From Micromonospora pattaloongensis (lineage in GTDB: Bacteria; Actinomycetota; Actinomycetes; Mycobacteriales; Micromonosporaceae), in assembly GCF_900107255.1 (NCBI RefSeq), contig NZ_FNPH01000001.1, positions 1,116,001 to 1,180,000 on the forward strand: 64,000 bases of DNA, given 5' to 3'. This document shows, piece by piece, positions 1-8,765 of this stretch (position 1 is the stretch's first letter; each line of letters begins with the position of its first letter). The position numbers and the translations under genes were made by a program. Under the pieces are notes generated by a model, which worked only from the letters and a program-made list of their open reading frames with translations, was not told where the DNA came from and made no database searches.

Positions 1-759
1 GGTCTGCGCGCGCTGGTCTGCTACACGGCGACCTGGCAGGACAAGGTCGCCATCGCCGAGGCCGCGGGTGACGAGAAGGGCACCAAGCTGGCCAAGCGGG
101 TCAACGACCTGCTGCTCCCGCTGGTCAAGGGCGTCGGCTCCGAGCGGGCGTACGAGCTGCTCGGCCACGAGGCGCTGCAGACGTTCGGCGGCTCCGGCTT
201 CCTGCAGGACTACCCGCTCGAGCAGTACGTCCGGGACGCGAAGATCGACACCCTGTACGAGGGCACGACCGCGATCCAGAGCCTCGACCTGTTCTTCCGC
301 AAGATCGTGAAGGACAACGGCAAGGCCCTGATGACCGTGGCCGGCGAGATCCAGGCGTTCATCGAGTCCGAGGGCGGGAACGGTCAGCTCAAGGAGGAGC
401 GGGCGGCGCTGGGCAAGGCGCTCGCCGAGGTGCAGAACATCCTCGGCGTGCTCACCGGGTGGCTGGGCGAGGTCCAGGCCGGCGAGGTGCGCTCGCTGTA
501 CAAGGTGGGCCTGAACAGCCGGCGCCTGCTGCTCGCCATCGGTGACCTGGTGGTGGCCTGGCTGCTGCAGAAGCAGGCCGACGTGGCGCTGCGCGCCCTG
601 GGCGGCGAGGTGTCCCCGGCCGACAAGTCCTTCTACGAGGGCAAGGTCGCGGCGGCCCGCTTCTTCGCCCACGAGGTGCTGCCGCGGATCGGCGCCGACC
701 GGCGGATCATCGAGTCCAGCAACCTCGACCTGATGGACCTCTCCGAAGACGCCTTCTGA
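1..759 (+). CDS. Acyl-CoA dehydrogenase, C-terminal part (5' end outside window)
   Basis: An open frame runs from the first base to TGA at 757-759, giving the last 252 residues. The early part carries the classical acyl-CoA dehydrogenase C-terminal helices: FGGSGF, then [21 protein letters not shown], the segment that normally contains the catalytic glutamate and contacts FAD. After it come about 150 further residues ([10 protein letters not shown] onward) that match the extra C-terminal domain of larger, FadE5-like acyl-CoA dehydrogenases. It should oxidise an acyl-CoA to the 2-enoyl-CoA in beta-oxidation, in the cytoplasm. The N-terminal and middle domains lie upstream, so chain-length preference cannot be judged. 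A strong hairpin follows the stop. Confidence 0.9.
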   Translation, partial: GLRALVCYTATWQDKVAIAEAAGDEKGTKLAKRVNDLLLPLVKGVGSERAYELLGHEALQTFGGSGFLQDYPLEQYVRDAKIDTLYEGTTAIQSLDLFFRKIVKDNGKALMTVAGEIQAFIESEGGNGQLKEERAALGKALAEVQNILGVLTGWLGEVQAGEVRSLYKVGLNSRRLLLAIGDLVVAWLLQKQADVALRALGGEVSPADKSFYEGKVAAARFFAHEVLPRIGADRRIIESSNLDLMDLSEDAF

Positions 760-789
760 TCCCACCGAACTGCCGCGGTGGGTTCGGCC

Positions 790-823
790 GAGCGGCCGGC
801 GAGCATCTGCTCGCCGGCCGCTC
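790..823 (+). terminator. Hairpin terminator after the acyl-CoA dehydrogenase
   Basis: Perfect inverted repeat: GAGCGGCCGGCGAGCA at 790-805 pairs with 808-823, leaving almost no loop. It starts 31 nt after the stop codon. There is no U-run, as in the I-shaped terminators described for actinobacteria. Confidence 0.7.
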
Positions 824-930
824 CGCCGTCAAGGGCCCGGGCCGCCGCTGATCGTTTGGCGCCAGGGGGCGGGGGTAGGCCTAGTAGGGAACGCACAACT
901 TGGAGCGACCGCGACAAGGAGTGCTACGCG

Positions 931-1191
931 ATGGGCATCGGTAGTGGAATTTTCCTCATCGCACTCGGCGCCATCCTGGCGTTCGCGATCCGCGCGGACG
1001 TCTGGTGGCTCGACGTGCACACGGTCGGCTGGGTCCTGATCCTGGCCGGCGCCACGATCTTGTTTTCCGTGCTCTGGTTCTGGAACGACCGCCGTCGCCG
1101 GGCACGTACGGTGATTGTCGAGGAGAACAAGTTGGCTCACCCGGCTCAGGTCTGCCCACCTCCGGCCGAGCCGCCGACACCGCCCTGTTGA
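931..1191 (+). CDS. DUF6458 family small membrane protein (paralogue 1)
   Basis: 86 residues. The start ATG at 931 follows AAGGAG (915-920), so the longer in-frame extension upstream is rejected. Two hydrophobic segments are visible (about residues 5-22 and 30-50), followed by a basic WNDRRRRAR stop-transfer stretch and a short Pro/Cys-rich tail. The N-terminus MGIGSGIFLIALGAILAFA is characteristic of the actinobacterial DUF6458 family, whose function is unknown. A second copy starts at 2013, on the other side of an oppositely oriented phosphatase gene. The two share nearly the whole N-terminal half and differ in the tail. Confidence 0.8.
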   Translation: MGIGSGIFLIALGAILAFAIRADVWWLDVHTVGWVLILAGATILFSVLWFWNDRRRRARTVIVEENKLAHPAQVCPPPAEPPTPPC

Positions 1192-1205
1192 GCAGGGCAC
1201 GTCCC

Positions 1206-1243
1206 GCCCCGGCTGCCCGTTCCGGGCCCGCCGGGGCGCTTTT
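1206..1243 (+). terminator. Intrinsic terminator with T-run
   Basis: GCCCCGG (1206-1212) pairs with CCGGGGC (1231-1237), with an inner GCCCG/CGGGC pairing, and GCTTTTG follows. It is one of the few hairpins here with a genuine T-run. It ends transcription of the upstream DUF6458 gene. A further GGCCGGCC repeat (1246-1253 and 1265-1272) may serve the convergent gene. Confidence 0.65.
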
Positions 1244-1316
1244 GTGGCCGGCCGCGTGACGCGTGGCCGGCCGTTCGCTGCCCGGCCACGACGGGCCGCT
1301 GCGGGCGGCCGGCGCC

Positions 1317-1898
1317 TCAGCCGGGCGCTCGGGCGGTGTGGGAGGCGAGCAGGGACGCCGCACCGGGACCGCATTCCCGCCAGGAGCCGTTCAAACGGTG
1401 TACGGCGAGGCTGCTCGTGCGCAGCCCGTCCGAGTCGGGCGTGAGCGCGGCGTCGAGCAGCGCGGAGAGCTGCGAGATCGCGGGGTTGTGCCCGACGACC
1501 AGGATCGCCGACACGCTCTCGTCCGCGTCGCGTACCAGCGTCAGCAGGTCCTCGGCGCTGCCGCTGTAGACCTTGTCCTCGTACCGCACGACCGGCGACG
1601 ACCCCGTCGCGCGCGCGATGTCGGGGTCCGTCGCCGACGCGATGGAGGACTCGGCCGGGTTTTCCGCCGACGTCACCGCCTCGGCCAGCGCCAGCGCCAC
1701 CCCGTGCCAGGTCTGCCGCGTGCGCTTGGCGGGGGAGCAGATCACCAGGTCGGGCAGGTGGCCGCTGTGCGCGAGCCACGCGCCGGCCGCGGCGGCGTCG
1801 GCGTGGCCGCGCGCGGTCAGCGGACGATCGGCATCGGCGATCCCGTCGGGGTTTTCCGCCTTCGCGTGGCGCAGCAGCACGATGGTGCGTTCCGGCAT
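1317..1898 (-). CDS. SixA-like histidine phosphatase
   Basis: 193 residues starting at ATG 1898. The N-terminal LLRHAKAENP holds the RH motif with the phospho-accepting His11. VVGHNPAIS supplies the second catalytic histidine (about residue 137), and the SPAKRTRQTW segment fits the phosphate-pocket arginine region. Short single-domain members of this kind are annotated as SixA-type phosphohistidine phosphatases. The natural substrate cannot be told from sequence, and a small-molecule phosphatase is equally possible. The gene lies convergent to one DUF6458 gene and divergent from the other, with its own promoter region between 1899 and 2012. Confidence 0.85.
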   Translation of the reverse strand: MPERTIVLLRHAKAENPDGIADADRPLTARGHADAAAAGAWLAHSGHLPDLVICSPAKRTRQTWHGVALALAEAVTSAENPAESSIASATDPDIARATGSSPVVRYEDKVYSGSAEDLLTLVRDADESVSAILVVGHNPAISQLSALLDAALTPDSDGLRTSSLAVHRLNGSWRECGPGAASLLASHTARAPG

Positions 1899-2012
1899 AG
1901 CGCCAGCTTGCCTGATTGAAAGCCGAAGCACATGGGTAACTCCAGAACCGCCGCAACCTCGTAAGCGGCCAGGGCTGGCGGAAGGAGCCAGCCGGTAGCC
2001 AAGGAGGAACGA

Positions 2013-2291
2013 ATGGGCATCGGTGGGAGCATCTTCCTGATCGCCCTGGGCGCGATTCTGGCCTTCGCGGTCGATGCGAACCTGGGCTTCCTCGACGTGC
2101 AGGTGGTCGGCTGGGTGCTCATGCTCGCCGGCGTGGTCGGTCTGATCCTCACCATGTGGTTCTGGCAGAACCGGCGCCGTGCCGTCGTCACGCAGGTTCC
2201 GGTCGAGGAGCGCCGCGTGGTGGCGCCGCAGCAGACGGACCGCGTGGTGGAGGAGTACCGGGAGGTCCGCCGCCCCGGGAACGCCGTCTGA
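2013..2291 (+). CDS. DUF6458 family small membrane protein (paralogue 2)
   Basis: 92 residues from ATG 2013, preceded by AAGGAGG. Two transmembrane segments (about residues 5-22 and 30-51) are followed by WQNRRRAVV and a charged, Gln/Glu/Arg-rich cytoplasmic tail ending EVRRPGNAV. It is a clear paralogue of the protein encoded at 931. The tails differ completely, suggesting that the membrane hairpin is the conserved unit. Function unknown. It is transcribed divergently from the SixA-like gene and ends at a strong bidirectional hairpin. Confidence 0.8.
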   Translation: MGIGGSIFLIALGAILAFAVDANLGFLDVQVVGWVLMLAGVVGLILTMWFWQNRRRAVVTQVPVEERRVVAPQQTDRVVEEYREVRRPGNAV

Positions 2292-2312
2292 TCCATCCCG
2301 GCACGATCCACG

Positions 2313-2348
2313 ACGGGGTCGCGGCGCGACGGCGCGCCGCGACCCCGT
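2313..2348. terminator. Bidirectional hairpin terminator
   Basis: Perfect 16-bp arms: ACGGGGTCGCGGCGCG (2313-2328) pairs with 2333-2348 across an ACGG loop. It lies between the convergent DUF6458 and TrhA genes and can serve both strands. Confidence 0.75.
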
Positions 2349-2365
2349 TCGTTGACCGGGGTGCG

Positions 2366-3046
2366 TCAGGCGTAGAGCGCGAAGTAGATCGCGATGTGGT
2401 GGCAGAGCGCCGCCACGAGCGTGCAGGCGTGGAAGAACTCGTGGTGGCCGAAGACGGTGGGCCACGGGTTGGGGCGGCGCAGGGCGTAGAAGACCGCTCC
2501 GACGCTGTAGACGGCGCCGCCCACGATCAGCAGGACCAGCGCGGTGACGCCGCCGCGGTGCAGGATGTCCGGGAGTACGGCGATCGCTACCCAGCCGAGC
2601 GCGATGTAGAGCGGGGCCCCGGCCCAGCGCGGCAGGTGCGGCCAGACCAGCTTCATCGCGACCCCGCCGACCGCGCCGGCCCAGACCAGGGCGAGCAGGG
2701 TGGTGGCACCGCGCTGGGGAAGCAGCAGCACGCAGAACGGCGTGTACGTGCCGGCGATGAACACAAAGATCATCGAATGGTCGAGACGCCGCATGATCTG
2801 GTAGCCGCGCTCCGACCACACCCGGCGGTGGTAGAGGGCGCTGGTGCCGAAGAGCCCGCAGACGGTGAGGCTGTAGACGGCGCAGCTGACCAACGGCGCG
2901 ACGCCGGGCCGAGTCGCGGCGAGCGAGCAGAGCACGATGCCGCTCGCCAGAGCGACGAAGAACGCGTACGTGTGCAGCCAGCCGCGCATTCGGGGTTTGC
3001 CGATGTCGACCGGCTTCAGGCGAAGGGGGGCTTGGGTCGTCACCAT
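2366..3046 (-). CDS. trhA: TrhA/hemolysin III family (PAQR) membrane protein
   Basis: 226 residues with seven predicted membrane helices. The family's conserved polar residues are present: Ser69 and His73 in SALYH, Asp89-His90 in RRLDHS, and the HHEFFH motif at 201-206. These correspond to the metal/hydrolase-like site of PAQR-type proteins. Bacterial TrhA members affect membrane energetics and lipid composition, and true haemolysin activity is doubtful. The start ATG lies only a few bases from a palindromic site and no Shine-Dalgarno is visible, so the leader must be very short. The gene is alone on its strand and divergent from pxpA. Confidence 0.88.
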   Translation of the reverse strand: MVTTQAPLRLKPVDIGKPRMRGWLHTYAFFVALASGIVLCSLAATRPGVAPLVSCAVYSLTVCGLFGTSALYHRRVWSERGYQIMRRLDHSMIFVFIAGTYTPFCVLLLPQRGATTLLALVWAGAVGGVAMKLVWPHLPRWAGAPLYIALGWVAIAVLPDILHRGGVTALVLLIVGGAVYSVGAVFYALRRPNPWPTVFGHHEFFHACTLVAALCHHIAIYFALYA

Positions 3047-3053
3047 CTCAGGT

Positions 3054-3081
3054 TACGGCACCGTAGGTTACTCGTCAGTAG
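3054..3081. promoter_or_regulatory. Two candidate operators in the trhA/pxpA divergent region
   Basis: The first is TACGG-CA-CCGTA (3054-3065). The second is TACT-CGTC-AGTA (3069-3080). The latter differs by one base from TACT-CGCC-AGTA found before the FabG4-like gene (63538-63549). The pair lies 8-35 bp upstream of the trhA start, where a repressor would block transcription. The protein that binds is inferred, not shown. Confidence 0.5.
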
Positions 3082-3162
3082 TGAAGCGGCTCACGCGTCC
3101 CCCTTTCCCGCTCCGCCGTGCAGTCCGGTCGCGCGCCGCCGCGGGCACTACCGTGCGAGGGC

Positions 3163-3912
3163 ATGGACCTCAACGCTGACCTCGGCGAGGGCTTCGGCAT
3201 CTGGCAGCTCGGCGACGACACCGCCCTGCTCGACGTCGTCACCTCGGCGAACGTCGCCTGCGGCTTCCACGCCGGCGACCCTTCCACCATGCGGCGGATC
3301 TGCGCCGACGCCGCCGCGCGCGGCGTCGCGGTCGGCGCGCAGGTGGGCTACCGGGACCTGGCCGGCTTCGGCCGGCGGCGGATCGAGTACGCGTACGACG
3401 CGCTCCGCGATGACGTGCTCTACCAGATCGCCGCGCTCGACGGCTTCTGCCGGGTAGCCGGCGCCCGCGTCCGGTACGTGAAGCCGCACGGCGCCCTATA
3501 CAACACCGCCGCCGTCGACCAGCTGCAGGCCGCCGCCGTCGTGGCCGCCGTCGTCGACTACGACCGGACGCTGCCGGTGCTCTGCCAGCCCGGCTCGGTC
3601 CTCGCCCAGCTCGCTACCGGCGCCGGGCTGCGCGCCGTCGCGGAGGGCTTCGCCGACCGCGGGTACCTGCCCGACGGGCGACTGGTGCCGCGCACCGCGC
3701 CGGGGGCGCTGGTCGCCGACCCCGACGAGGTGTCGCGGCGGGCGCTCCGGATGGCGGTCGACGGCGAGGTGGTCTCGGTCGACGGGCCGATCGTGCCCGT
3801 CCGCGTCGAGTCGATCTGCGTACACGGCGACACCCCGGACGCCGTGACGATCGCCCGGCAGGTGCGCGCGGCCCTGGTCGATGCCGGCCTGGACCCGGCG
3901 CCGTTCGCCTAG
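3163..3912 (+). CDS. pxpA: 5-oxoprolinase subunit A (LamB/YcsF family)
   Basis: 249 residues. ATG 3163 was chosen because MDLNADLGEGFGIW is the canonical family N-terminus. Later motifs fit too: ANVACGFHAGDP, GAQVGYRDLAGFGRR, VKPHGALYN and the C-terminal SICVHGDTP. In the PxpABC complex this subunit acts in ATP-dependent opening of 5-oxoproline to glutamate, disposing of damaged glutamine. The usual partners PxpB and PxpC are not adjacent: the next gene is convergent and unrelated, and none is visible in the window. It has no obvious Shine-Dalgarno close to the start. Confidence 0.9.
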   Translation: MDLNADLGEGFGIWQLGDDTALLDVVTSANVACGFHAGDPSTMRRICADAAARGVAVGAQVGYRDLAGFGRRRIEYAYDALRDDVLYQIAALDGFCRVAGARVRYVKPHGALYNTAAVDQLQAAAVVAAVVDYDRTLPVLCQPGSVLAQLATGAGLRAVAEGFADRGYLPDGRLVPRTAPGALVADPDEVSRRALRMAVDGEVVSVDGPIVPVRVESICVHGDTPDAVTIARQVRAALVDAGLDPAPFA

Positions 3913-3957
3913 ACCGGACGCGCCGGGCTTCGTCTCGGCGGCCGGCGCCGCCGCGGC

Positions 3958-5802
3958 TCAGGCGTCGAGCCCCCGCAGGATCAGCGGTAGCCGCCCGGTG
4001 CCGGCGTCGGTGACCCGGACCGGCACCCCCCAGTCCTGCCGCGTCAGGTGGCAGGCGGCGTGCTCGACGTCGGCGTCGCAGGTGGCGGCCTGCGCGACCA
4101 CCTGCAACACCCCCGCGGACACCGCCGGGTTGATGACGAGCCGGCGGGTCAGCTCCGTGGTCGAGCCGGCCCCCTCGACGAGCAGCTCGGGCGGGGAAGC
4201 CGACACCTCCAGCCGGGTGGACGGCCCGAACGTGTCGTCCAGCTTCTGACCCGGCGCCGGCGTGAAGACGATCTCCAACGTCACCTCGCCGGCGGCCAGC
4301 TCCGTGGGCGGTCGCTCGGTGCGGTGCCGCTGCCCGGTCACCGTCCTCGCCCCTGCCGCCGAGAGCGCGCCCGGCGCGAGCCGGGTCAGCCGGTGCGCCG
4401 AGGACTCCACGACCAGAACCTCACCTTCGGGGCCCAGCACCACGTCGCTCGGCTCGCCCAGCCCGTCCGCGACGGTGGAGACCGCATCGGCGGTCGGGTC
4501 GAAGCGGCGCACCGCGCCGTTGTAGGTGTCCGCCACCAGCGCCGAGCCGTCCGGAAGCGCGCACACCCCGAGCGGATGCTGCAACAACGCCTCCGCCGCG
4601 GGCCCGTCCACGTGACCGAAGTCGAACAGCCCCTGCCCGACCGCGGTGTGCAGGGCGCCGTCCTCGACGTAGCGCAGCGCGCTCGTCTCGCTGTCCGCCA
4701 CCCACAGTCTCCGGCCGTCCGCCGAGGCGGACAGGCCTGACGGCTGCGCCATCCACACGTCCGGCAGCGGACCGTCACGCAGCGCCTCCACCGTCGTCCC
4801 GGCGTACACCCCGGCCGTCCGCTTCACCGGATCGAACCACCACAGCTGGTGGATGCCGGCCATCGCGATGATCACGCGGTCGTCGTACCAGGCGACGTCC
4901 CAGGGGGAGGAGAGGTCGATCGAGACCGCGTCGTGCGGGTGGTTGTCGACCGTGGAGCGCCACTGCCGCCCCGTGCCGGCCACCGTCAGCACCTCGCCGG
5001 TGGCCAGGCGCACGCCCCGCAGGAGGTGGTTCACGGTGTCGGCGACGACCAGGTCATACCCGGCGATCTCGGCCGTCTGCCGGGGCAGCAGGCAGAGGCC
5101 CTGCGGCTCGGAGAAGGACGACTCGGCCGACGCGCCGTCCGCGCGGCCCCGCGTCCCCGAGCCGATCCGCCGCACCACGGTCTCGCCGTCGGCGGCGAGC
5201 TCGACCACCGAGTGCCGGGCGGAGTCCGTGACGAGGAACCCGCCCCCCTCGAGCGCCACGGCCTTGCCCGGGAACCTCAGCGCCGTCTCCGGCTCGGCCG
5301 GCGGGACGTACGGCCCGCTGCCGCGGTGCAGCGTCCCCTTCGCCTCGTGCGTCTCGATCAGCTCCGTGATCAGCCGCGCCAGCCCTTCGGCGTGGCCCTC
5401 GCCGGCCATCGAGGCGACCACGTAGCCCTCCGGGTCGATCACCGAGAGCGTCGGCCACGCCTTCGCCGCGTACTGCTGCCACATCTGCAGGTCCGGGTCG
5501 TCGAGCACCGGATGCGCGACGCCGTAGCGCTCCACCGCCGCCGCGAGCGCGTCGGGGTCACGCTCGTGCTCGAACTTCGGCGAGTGCACGCCGACGACGA
5601 CGAGCACGTCCCCGAACTCCTCCTCCAGCGGCCGTAACTCGTCGAGCACGTGCAGACAATTGATGCAACAGAAGGTCCAGAAATCGACGATCGTCACCTT
5701 GCCGCGCAGGTCTGCGAGGGTCAGATCCTTGCCGCCCGTGTTGAGCCAGCCTCGGCCGCGAAGCTCGGGTGCCCGAACGCGGGCGGTGCGGATGTCCGTC
5801 AT
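3958..5802 (-). CDS. Thioredoxin-like protein with C-terminal NHL beta-propeller
   Basis: 614 residues from ATG 5802 (MTDIRTARVRAPEL); an 18-residue upstream extension is less likely. Residues 1-165 form a thioredoxin fold of the TlpA/AhpC type with the active-site motif WTFCCINC (Cys45, Cys46, Cys49). The rest is an NHL-type six-bladed propeller with repeats such as FSEPQGLCLLP, LSSPWDVAWYDD, HPLGVCALPDG and LGEPSDVVLGP. There is no signal peptide, so it is probably a cytosolic thiol-disulfide protein; the propeller probably binds a partner. The family is widespread in actinobacteria and resembles the Trx-NHL part of human NHLRC2. Substrate unknown. Confidence 0.85.
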   Translation of the reverse strand: MTDIRTARVRAPELRGRGWLNTGGKDLTLADLRGKVTIVDFWTFCCINCLHVLDELRPLEEEFGDVLVVVGVHSPKFEHERDPDALAAAVERYGVAHPVLDDPDLQMWQQYAAKAWPTLSVIDPEGYVVASMAGEGHAEGLARLITELIETHEAKGTLHRGSGPYVPPAEPETALRFPGKAVALEGGGFLVTDSARHSVVELAADGETVVRRIGSGTRGRADGASAESSFSEPQGLCLLPRQTAEIAGYDLVVADTVNHLLRGVRLATGEVLTVAGTGRQWRSTVDNHPHDAVSIDLSSPWDVAWYDDRVIIAMAGIHQLWWFDPVKRTAGVYAGTTVEALRDGPLPDVWMAQPSGLSASADGRRLWVADSETSALRYVEDGALHTAVGQGLFDFGHVDGPAAEALLQHPLGVCALPDGSALVADTYNGAVRRFDPTADAVSTVADGLGEPSDVVLGPEGEVLVVESSAHRLTRLAPGALSAAGARTVTGQRHRTERPPTELAAGEVTLEIVFTPAPGQKLDDTFGPSTRLEVSASPPELLVEGAGSTTELTRRLVINPAVSAGVLQVVAQAATCDADVEHAACHLTRQDWGVPVRVTDAGTGRLPLILRGLDA

Positions 5803-5878
5803 GCGGTCCAGTCTGCCAACGCTGATGGGCGCAGAGAGGGCCGGGTCGTCACCCACCCGAGAAACGGCCTGACACGCC

Positions 5879-5912
5879 GACGCCCCCCGGCGCGGGGGCG
5901 CCGAGGGGCGTC
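5879..5912 (-). terminator. Hairpin terminator after the LppU-like gene
   Basis: GACGCCCC (5879-5886) pairs with GGGGCGTC (5905-5912), with additional GC pairing inside. It lies 22 nt beyond the stop of the minus-strand gene ending at 5934. Confidence 0.6.
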
Positions 5913-5933
5913 GGGCGGACGCGGGTTCCAGGG

Positions 5934-8765
5934 TTATCCGGCCGCCGCGGCCTTCAGGCAGAGCACCTGGTCCTTGCCGTTGTTACCGGTCACGATCACG
6001 TGCGGCTGACCGGGGTCGGGACACTGGTCCTTGTTGTCGACCTTGGACACGATCGAGAACGCCCCGGGGTCGCCGCAGTCGGCCGCCTGCGCCTGCGCGC
6101 CGGCCTGCTTCACGCAGTCGCCGACCTTCGGGTCGAACCCCGCGTCCCCGCCGCGAGTGACCAGCCAGACAATGCCCAGCGGCACGACCAGCAGCAGCAC
6201 CGCCACGGTGAGCACGGCGAGCAGCACCCGGCCGTTGCGCACCTGGGGCGTCGGCTCGGCGGTCGACTCCTGCGCCGGCTTCGCGCTCTCCTCGGGCCTG
6301 AACGCGTCGAAGCGACCCTGATCGTCCTCGTTCGTCGTGCTCCAGGCGGTGATCGGCGGGGACGCTGCCGCTCCGGACTGCCCCCGGGCGCCGGGGTGTC
6401 CTCCCGCCGGGTCGGGCGGGAACGGCGCGTAGCCGGGGCGGGTGGCGGCGCCGGGATCGCCGTAGCCGGGGTGACCGCCGGAACCGGGGGCGCCGTAGCC
6501 GGGGTGACCGCCGGGACCGGGGGCGCCGTAGCCCGGGTGGCCACCCGGCTCGGGATCGCCGTAACCGCCGGGGCGCGATGGTGCGTTCGCCGGGCTGGTC
6601 GGGGCGACGTGGTCGATCAGGTCGCCGTAGACCGGTGCGGTGGAGCGCTGCCCGTGCACCGCCGGATCGTAGGCGGGCGCCGCCGGGGCGGGAACCGGCA
6701 CGTGCGACACCGGCGACGGCGAGACCGGTGACGCTGACACCGGCGGCGCTGACACCGGCGGCGCTGACACCGGCGGCGCTGACACCGGCGGCGCCGGCGG
6801 CGCCGACGTGGGCGGCGGCGCTACCCGGGCCGACGCGCTCGCGGGGCGCGGCGTGGTGCCGCCGAAGGCGGGCGGCACGGTGGCCGGGCCGTACCCGTTC
6901 TGGTCCTCGTCCTGGACGGCCTCGGGCGCGGCGCGGCGGCCGTAGACCCGCGGCTGGGGGTTCGGGGCCGCTGCGGGTACGTGGTCGCTGGGGGGCGTCA
7001 CCCGGCTCGTCGCCGGGACGGACGCGCTGGCGGAGACCGCCCGGCCCACCGCGCCGTGTCCCGCCTCCACGGGCACCGGCTGCGCCGGCGAGACCGGGGC
7101 CGCCGCCGACGCCGCCGGTTGCGGTTCGGCCGACTCCCGCGGATGCGGCACCGCCTGTCCCGCCGACCCCCGCTCCGGCGCCGGCGCCGGCTCGAAGCCC
7201 TGCGGTGCGCGCTCGTACTCGGGCGTCTCGAACTCCTGCCGCGGCCGCTCCGGTGCCGTGGGGGCGAACGGCTGCGGCTCGCGCTCCCGGGCACCGGCCC
7301 CGAAGCCCTGCGGCGTCCGTTCGTACTCGCGGGCCTCGACGTCCTGCGGGGCGCGTTCGTATTCGCGGGCCTCGTAGCCCTGCGGCGTCCGTTCGTACTC
7401 GCGGGCCTCGAAGCTCTGCGGGGCGCGTTCGTACTCGGGGGTCTCGAAGTCCTGCCGCGGCCGCTCCTGGGCCGTGGGGGCGAACGGCTGCGGCTCGCGC
7501 TCCTGCCCGCCGGGTTCCGGCGCCTGGGGCGCCACGGCCGCGCGGTAGGGGGCGTCGTCGGCGGGGTGCGGCGGGTATGCCGGCGCGTAGTCCTCGGGAG
7601 GAGACGCCGCGAGCGCGGCACCGGGGACGCGGACCTCCTGCGGGGGCAGCGGCAGCGGAGCCGGCCCCGCGAAGGGTACGGGCGCGGGCGCGGGCTGATA
7701 GCCGGGCGCCTCACCCCGGGCGGGCTCCGGTCCCGGCTCCGGCTGGGCCGGCCCCTGCCAGCTCGCGGACGGCTCCTGCCACGTCGCGGACGGGCCCGCG
7801 GCGTCCGGGCGCGACCCGAACGGCGTCGCTTCGCGGCCGTTCGACGCGTCCGGCCCGGGCACCGGGCGGACCGGTGCCGACCGCACCGGCTCCGACGGCA
7901 CCGGCTCCGACCGCACCGGCTCGGACCAGGTGGCTTCCGGCTCGGACCGCGGCGTGTCGGACCAGGTGGCTTCCGGCTCGGACCGCGGCGTCTCGGACCA
8001 GGTGGCTTCCGGCCCGGAGGAGGCCGGCTCGAACGATGCCGGCTTGCGCTGCGGCAGCTGGGCGGCGGCGTCCGGCGTGGGAGCCTCCACGGCGCCCTCG
8101 CGGGACGGCGGCAGAGCCGTCGCCTCGTCGATGGGGGCCGGGCTCGGGTCGTCGTCGGTGTGCGGCCGCGCCGCGGGCTGGGCGGTGCCCCAGGCCTCGC
8201 TGGCGGGCCAGGGCTCCGGATCGGCGGCGACCGCGGCCCAGGCGTTCTGTCGCGGGGCGGCCGCGCCCGGCGGGGGCGGCCACGTGTTGTCCACCGGTGG
8301 CCAGGTGTTGTTCCGCTCCCCGGCGGGCTCGTCGAAGGACGCGCGGTCGCGCTCGGGGGCGGCGGCGAGCGGGGGCTGCGGCGCGGGTGGCGCCGCGGCC
8401 GTGGCGGATGGCACGCTCGCCGATCCGGTCGGCGGTGGGAACGGGGGCGGCGAGGCGGCCCAGTCGGGCGGGAAGCCCGAGCTGGTCCGTGCGGTCGCCG
8501 GGGGCTCGCGGTCGGCCGGACCGGCCGCCGCGGGCGGGGCCGGCCACGGTGCGACCGGGGCGGACCGCACGACGGCCGGCGGCGGGGGCTCCCAGCCGGT
8601 CGGGGCCGTCGGGGTCCAGGTGCCGCGGTTCGCCGAGCCCTCGTCGCCCTGCGGGGGTGGCTGCTCCGCGGTGCGTGGGGCGGTCCCGCCGTACGGCGTC
8701 CCGCCGCTGCCCGGCGCCGCCTCGTCCGGCTCCTGACCCGGGTGCTGCAGGCCCTCGGACGTCAT
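5934..8765 (-). CDS. Giant Pro/Ala-rich disordered membrane protein with LppU/SCO3897-like C-terminal domain
   Basis: 943 residues. ATG 8765 is chosen because GGAGGAGG sits 5 nt before it; an ATG at 8780 would contain that motif inside the coding region. Residues 1-840 are low-complexity, rich in Pro, Ala, Glu, Arg and Gly, with internal repeats: SEPEATWSDTPR-like units, YERAPQ/EAREYERTPQ units, tandem PPVSA and GGHPGYGAPG repeats. A single transmembrane helix lies at about 846-868. The C-terminal 75 residues have four cysteines (GDCV, ADCG, DQCP, VLCL) as in the LppU/SCO3897 family. It is predicted to be a cytoplasmic disordered tether with a small disulfide-bonded external domain. Function unknown. 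Confidence 0.75.
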   Translation of the reverse strand: MTSEGLQHPGQEPDEAAPGSGGTPYGGTAPRTAEQPPPQGDEGSANRGTWTPTAPTGWEPPPPAVVRSAPVAPWPAPPAAAGPADREPPATARTSSGFPPDWAASPPPFPPPTGSASVPSATAAAPPAPQPPLAAAPERDRASFDEPAGERNNTWPPVDNTWPPPPGAAAPRQNAWAAVAADPEPWPASEAWGTAQPAARPHTDDDPSPAPIDEATALPPSREGAVEAPTPDAAAQLPQRKPASFEPASSGPEATWSETPRSEPEATWSDTPRSEPEATWSEPVRSEPVPSEPVRSAPVRPVPGPDASNGREATPFGSRPDAAGPSATWQEPSASWQGPAQPEPGPEPARGEAPGYQPAPAPVPFAGPAPLPLPPQEVRVPGAALAASPPEDYAPAYPPHPADDAPYRAAVAPQAPEPGGQEREPQPFAPTAQERPRQDFETPEYERAPQSFEAREYERTPQGYEAREYERAPQDVEAREYERTPQGFGAGAREREPQPFAPTAPERPRQEFETPEYERAPQGFEPAPAPERGSAGQAVPHPRESAEPQPAASAAAPVSPAQPVPVEAGHGAVGRAVSASASVPATSRVTPPSDHVPAAAPNPQPRVYGRRAAPEAVQDEDQNGYGPATVPPAFGGTTPRPASASARVAPPPTSAPPAPPVSAPPVSAPPVSAPPVSASPVSPSPVSHVPVPAPAAPAYDPAVHGQRSTAPVYGDLIDHVAPTSPANAPSRPGGYGDPEPGGHPGYGAPGPGGHPGYGAPGSGGHPGYGDPGAATRPGYAPFPPDPAGGHPGARGQSGAAASPPITAWSTTNEDDQGRFDAFRPEESAKPAQESTAEPTPQVRNGRVLLAVLTVAVLLLVVPLGIVWLVTRGGDAGFDPKVGDCVKQAGAQAQAADCGDPGAFSIVSKVDNKDQCPDPGQPHVIVTGNNGKDQVLCLKAAAAG

